Shown here in pieces: positions 7,116 through 9,349 of a stretch of 9,349 nt of DNA. The DNA lies in contig JAQCIA010000060.1 of assembly GCA_027620105.1 (NCBI GenBank), positions 1 through 9,349 of the forward strand, in the 5' to 3' direction. Position 1 is the first letter of the stretch. Every line of letters starts with the position of its first letter. The notes beneath the pieces were generated by a model. It did no database searches and was not told where the DNA came from. It saw nothing but the letters and a program-made list of their open reading frames with translations. A program made the position numbers and the translations under genes. Origin of the DNA: Verrucomicrobiota bacterium (GTDB lineage: Bacteria; Verrucomicrobiota; Kiritimatiellia; UBA8416; JAIOPI01).

Positions 7116-8484
7116 TGCCCCAGCTGTTCAGGATGAAAGTCATCACGTTGGCGGTGTCCTCGTCGTTGAGGTTTTGTGGCGGCATGATCTGATTGTAGGT
7201 GCCCCCGTTGACCACCATGGGCCCTTCATTGCCCTTGATCAAGCCATCGATCGCACGATCAATGTTTGACAGCAGATAGTCCGCTTTCGCGAGCGGCGGG
7301 AAGATGCCTGCGAGGCCTTCGCCATTCGACTGGTGACAGGCATAGCAGGAGCGGCTGTAGATCTGCTCGCCGAGCTTCATCTGTTCGGCCTTGCTGAGAG
7401 CACCGGTGCGCGCCGGGGGGGCGGTCTTGGCGATGCCCGTGACTTGGCCTTCGGGCTGATAGACGTCGTCACGTTCTTTTCCGGAATAGATCAGCTTGTC
7501 TTCAGCGCCAGCGACTTTCAGCATGCCCAAGGCGCCCTTGTTAAACGCGCGGAAGATGGAGTGATCGACAATAATGAAGGTGCCGGGGACGTCGACCTTG
7601 AACTCGGTGATCGCCGATCCGCCCGCGGGAACCAGCGTGGTCTGGATATCGTGGGAGATGCGGTCACCCCCTTCAATGTAGACGCGGTCAAAAATTTCAC
7701 CGATCACATGGAAGGATGAGACTAGGTTCGGGCCGCCGTTGCCGACGAAGAGGCGGACAGTTTCGCCAACGCTGGCCGTGAGCCCCTTATCGCCCGCGAG
7801 GGCGCCAACCGCGCCGTTAAAGACCACGTAGTCGGGCCTTTCATCGAGGGCCTTTTCCTGCGAAAAGGGTTGCAGGCCCTTCTCACCATACCGGCCGACG
7901 GTGTAAAAATCGCCCTGCATGACGTAGTACTCGCGATCCACCTTGGGCAGTCCCGCCTCGGGTTCGACGAGAATCAGTCCGTACATGCCGTTGGCGATGT
8001 GCATGCCCACGGGCGCCGTGGCGCAGTGATAGACATACAGCCCCTGATTCAGGGCCTTGAATGAGAACTGTGAACTGTGGCCGGGGGCTGTGAACGACGC
8101 AGCGGCACCACCACCGGGGCCGGTGACCGCGTGCAGGTCGATGTTGTGGGGAAGTTGGTTGCCCGGATCATTGTTCAGGTGAAACTCAACCAGATCGCCC
8201 TGCCGGATGCGAATGAAGGGGCCGGGGACCGTACCGCCGAAACTCCAGTAGGTGTACTCCACGCCGTCGGTCATTTCTGCCGTGTATTCCTTGACCGTGA
8301 CGTTCACGATCACCTTTGCTGGACGTTTGCGTGTGATGGGCGGTGGAACGAGCGGCGGTGCGACGAGGACGGCTTCCTCCACGGGCAGCGTTTCATCACC
8401 AGCCTGAGACATGCCGCCAAGGGACAGCGCGGCACCCGCAATGCAGCATGAAAACAGCAATCGGTTGGTCACATTCATGTTCAT
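7054..8484 (-). CDS. nirK: Copper nitrite reductase NirK, class II core with C-terminal cytochrome c domain
   Basis: Periplasmic enzyme that reduces nitrite to nitric oxide in denitrification; 476 residues with a signal peptide about 1-28 (ends MSQA). Two cupredoxin domains carry all expected sites. Type 1 copper ligands are H113, C154, H162 and M167. Type 2 copper ligands are H118, H153 and H308. The catalytic pair is D116 (HNIDLHA) and H259 (SSFHVIGE). The sequence YHCATAPVGMHIANGMYG, one residue shorter between Cys and His than class I enzymes, matches the AniA-like class II form. Residues 362-456 add a cytochrome c with C380-YA-C383-H384 and a likely Met ligand at M434 (NQIMPPQ), so the electron donor domain is built in, as in other three-domain NirKs. 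GGGGAGGA is six bases before the ATG. It is the second gene of the minus-strand cluster, after the AraC regulator and overlapping nirV. Confidence 0.96.
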   Translation of the reverse strand: MNMNVTNRLLFSCCIAGAALSLGGMSQAGDETLPVEEAVLVAPPLVPPPITRKRPAKVIVNVTVKEYTAEMTDGVEYTYWSFGGTVPGPFIRIRQGDLVEFHLNNDPGNQLPHNIDLHAVTGPGGGAAASFTAPGHSSQFSFKALNQGLYVYHCATAPVGMHIANGMYGLILVEPEAGLPKVDREYYVMQGDFYTVGRYGEKGLQPFSQEKALDERPDYVVFNGAVGALAGDKGLTASVGETVRLFVGNGGPNLVSSFHVIGEIFDRVYIEGGDRISHDIQTTLVPAGGSAITEFKVDVPGTFIIVDHSIFRAFNKGALGMLKVAGAEDKLIYSGKERDDVYQPEGQVTGIAKTAPPARTGALSKAEQMKLGEQIYSRSCYACHQSNGEGLAGIFPPLAKADYLLSNIDRAIDGLIKGNEGPMVVNGGTYNQIMPPQNLNDEDTANVMTFILNSWGNEHDAVSPERVAAVRSAGAH

Positions 8485-8490
8485 GGCTGA

Positions 8491-8498
8491 TCCTCCCC
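8491..8498 (-). promoter_or_regulatory. Strong ribosome binding site of nirK
   Basis: GGGGAGGA on the minus strand, six bases before the nirK ATG, is the best Shine-Dalgarno match in the window. The whole regulator-nirK gap (8485-8543) is 59 bases. I find no FNR-type TTGAT-N4-ATCAA site in it, so a separate nirK promoter, if present, would have to overlap the 3' end of the regulator gene. Confidence 0.75.
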
Positions 8499-8543
8499 AG
8501 TTGAATTCCTACGGCCAGCCTACCCATTCGGCCCGGAGCCGCG

Positions 8544-9349
8544 CTACGCGTGGATTGGCCTTTCCTTGTCTGGCATTGCTCTCCGCCGGGCGGCGCGGTA
8601 AGCCGTGGGGGTCTGGCCCACGACGCGCTTGAATGTGCGGTTGAAATGGGGAATGGATTGGAATCCCGCCGCGTGCGCAATCTCGGTGATGCGCGTGGCC
8701 GGATTCAAGAGCAGGTTGCAGGCCTTCTCCACGCGTACCCGGGCGACGAACTCCGTGAAGGTCATGCCGGTCTGCTTCTTGAACAACTTGCAGAAGTAGA
8801 ACGCGCTCAGGTGCACATGCCTGGCGGTCTCGCGCATGCCGACCGGTCCCGCGGCATGCTTGCGCACATACTCCCGGGCGGAACGAATGCTGGCCGGTCC
8901 CGATTCGGGTTGGGTCAGGAGGCACTGATTGGCAAAGTCCGCCAGGTGACGGGCAAACACGGTCAACAACTGCACCATGGCATTGAACGCCTGCGCGTCG
9001 ACGACGCGGGTATGGAAGTACGCCTCCTCGATCCGGTGCAAATCGGCTTCCAGTCCCCATTCGGTCAGCGTCTTGGCGAGGCGCGAAAACTCGCGTTGAA
9101 GCGGTGGGTGCTGGAGCACCTGGCCGCCCAGCAGCGTTGCGATGTGTTTGTCGCCAATCACAACGGGGACCGCGACATCGGTCAGACCGGCGAAACAGCG
9201 CATGGTCTGTGGCTGAAGATGCTGGCCAGCGCGCAGTTGGGCGGCGGCCTGAATGCGATGGCAAGCGGCACAGCCGCCGGCGGATTTCGTGATCAGCGCG
9301 CAAAAGGGATTCTCGGGCTGGGCCAGGGGGCGGCGTTTGCGTCCAGCGT
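8544..9349 (-). CDS. AraC-family regulator with PocR-type sensor domain, 5' end outside the window
   Basis: DNA-binding transcription regulator, partial: the frame is open to the window edge, giving at least 267 residues. An ATG at 9203 is not the true start, because the residues before it are clearly part of the sensor domain. Counting from the edge, residues 13-80 match a PocR-like ligand-binding domain (NPFCALI, GGCAACHRIQ, RCFAGLTDVAVPVVIGDKH, LLGGQV), with four cysteines at 16, 26, 29 and 51 in the pattern C-x9-C-x2-C-x21-C. A helical linker follows (about 85-145). The C-terminal AraC domain has a first helix-turn-helix near 170-190 (MRETARHVHLSAFYFCKLFK) and a second near 219-240 (ITEIAHAAGFQSIPHFNRTF), ending GQTPTAYRAARR. 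It lies 59 bases before nirK in the same direction, which makes it a candidate regulator of the cluster and possibly its first gene. The ligand is unknown. Confidence 0.9.
   Translation of the reverse strand, partial: AGRKRRPLAQPENPFCALITKSAGGCAACHRIQAAAQLRAGQHLQPQTMRCFAGLTDVAVPVVIGDKHIATLLGGQVLQHPPLQREFSRLAKTLTEWGLEADLHRIEEAYFHTRVVDAQAFNAMVQLLTVFARHLADFANQCLLTQPESGPASIRSAREYVRKHAAGPVGMRETARHVHLSAFYFCKLFKKQTGMTFTEFVARVRVEKACNLLLNPATRITEIAHAAGFQSIPHFNRTFKRVVGQTPTAYRAARRRAMPDKERPIHA

Noticed and set aside
8446..8484. Lipobox (LFSC) in the NirK leader
   Set aside because: Phe at the -2 position and the hydrophobic stretch continuing after the Cys fit an ordinary signal peptide ending at SQA better.
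8485..8600. FNR/NnrR-type site before nirK
   Set aside because: I looked for TTGAT-N4-ATCAA-like half sites on both strands of the gap and the adjoining end of the regulator gene and found none.
8544..9203. A complete 219-residue regulator starting at ATG 9203
   Set aside because: The frame is open upstream to the window edge and encodes the first part of the PocR-like domain, including three of its four cysteines, so this Met is internal.
8509..9303. 264-codon minus-strand frame overlapping the regulator
   Set aside because: It is in a different frame from the AraC/PocR protein and gives Arg/Pro-rich sequence without motifs.

Overview
The window is GC-rich, densely coding bacterial DNA. 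The gene content suggests Verrucomicrobiota, perhaps near Opitutales. The signs are a long secreted sugar dehydrogenase/cytochrome protein with a verrucomicrobial-style tail, an AraC regulator with a PocR-type sensor domain, and a class II (AniA-like) copper nitrite reductase with a fused cytochrome c. This placement is inferred from protein style; no rRNA or marker gene is present.

Left half (1-4958, plus strand): an 898-residue secreted protein joins a PQQ-dependent sugar dehydrogenase propeller to a diheme cytochrome-like module and a calcium-binding-like motif. It is followed by a MscS-family mechanosensitive channel. Next comes a 144-base spacer holding two strong inverted repeats, then a phytanoyl-CoA dioxygenase-like Fe(II)/2-oxoglutarate enzyme that looks short at its N-terminus. 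These three genes have no obvious common pathway.

Middle (4959-5696, plus strand): an unrecognised membrane protein with about four N-terminal membrane helices and a soluble C-terminal part. It runs head-on into the operon on the other strand.

Right half (9349-5446, minus strand): a compact denitrification-type cluster, read from right to left as a PocR-AraC regulator (its start lies outside the window), nirK with a fused cytochrome c, nirV (formylglycine-generating-enzyme fold) and a SCO/SenC copper chaperone. The regulator lies 59 bases before nirK, nirV starts inside the end of nirK, and the SCO start overlaps the nirV stop (ATGA), so co-expression is likely. NirK would reduce nitrite to nitric oxide in the periplasm, the SCO protein could supply copper to NirK or to a nearby oxidase, and the regulator is a candidate controller.

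Most notable: the SCO reading frame continues about 77 codons past the end of its recognisable fold, antisense to the convergent membrane-protein gene, giving a 251-base convergent coding overlap. I found no CRISPR array, insertion sequence, tRNA or rRNA.
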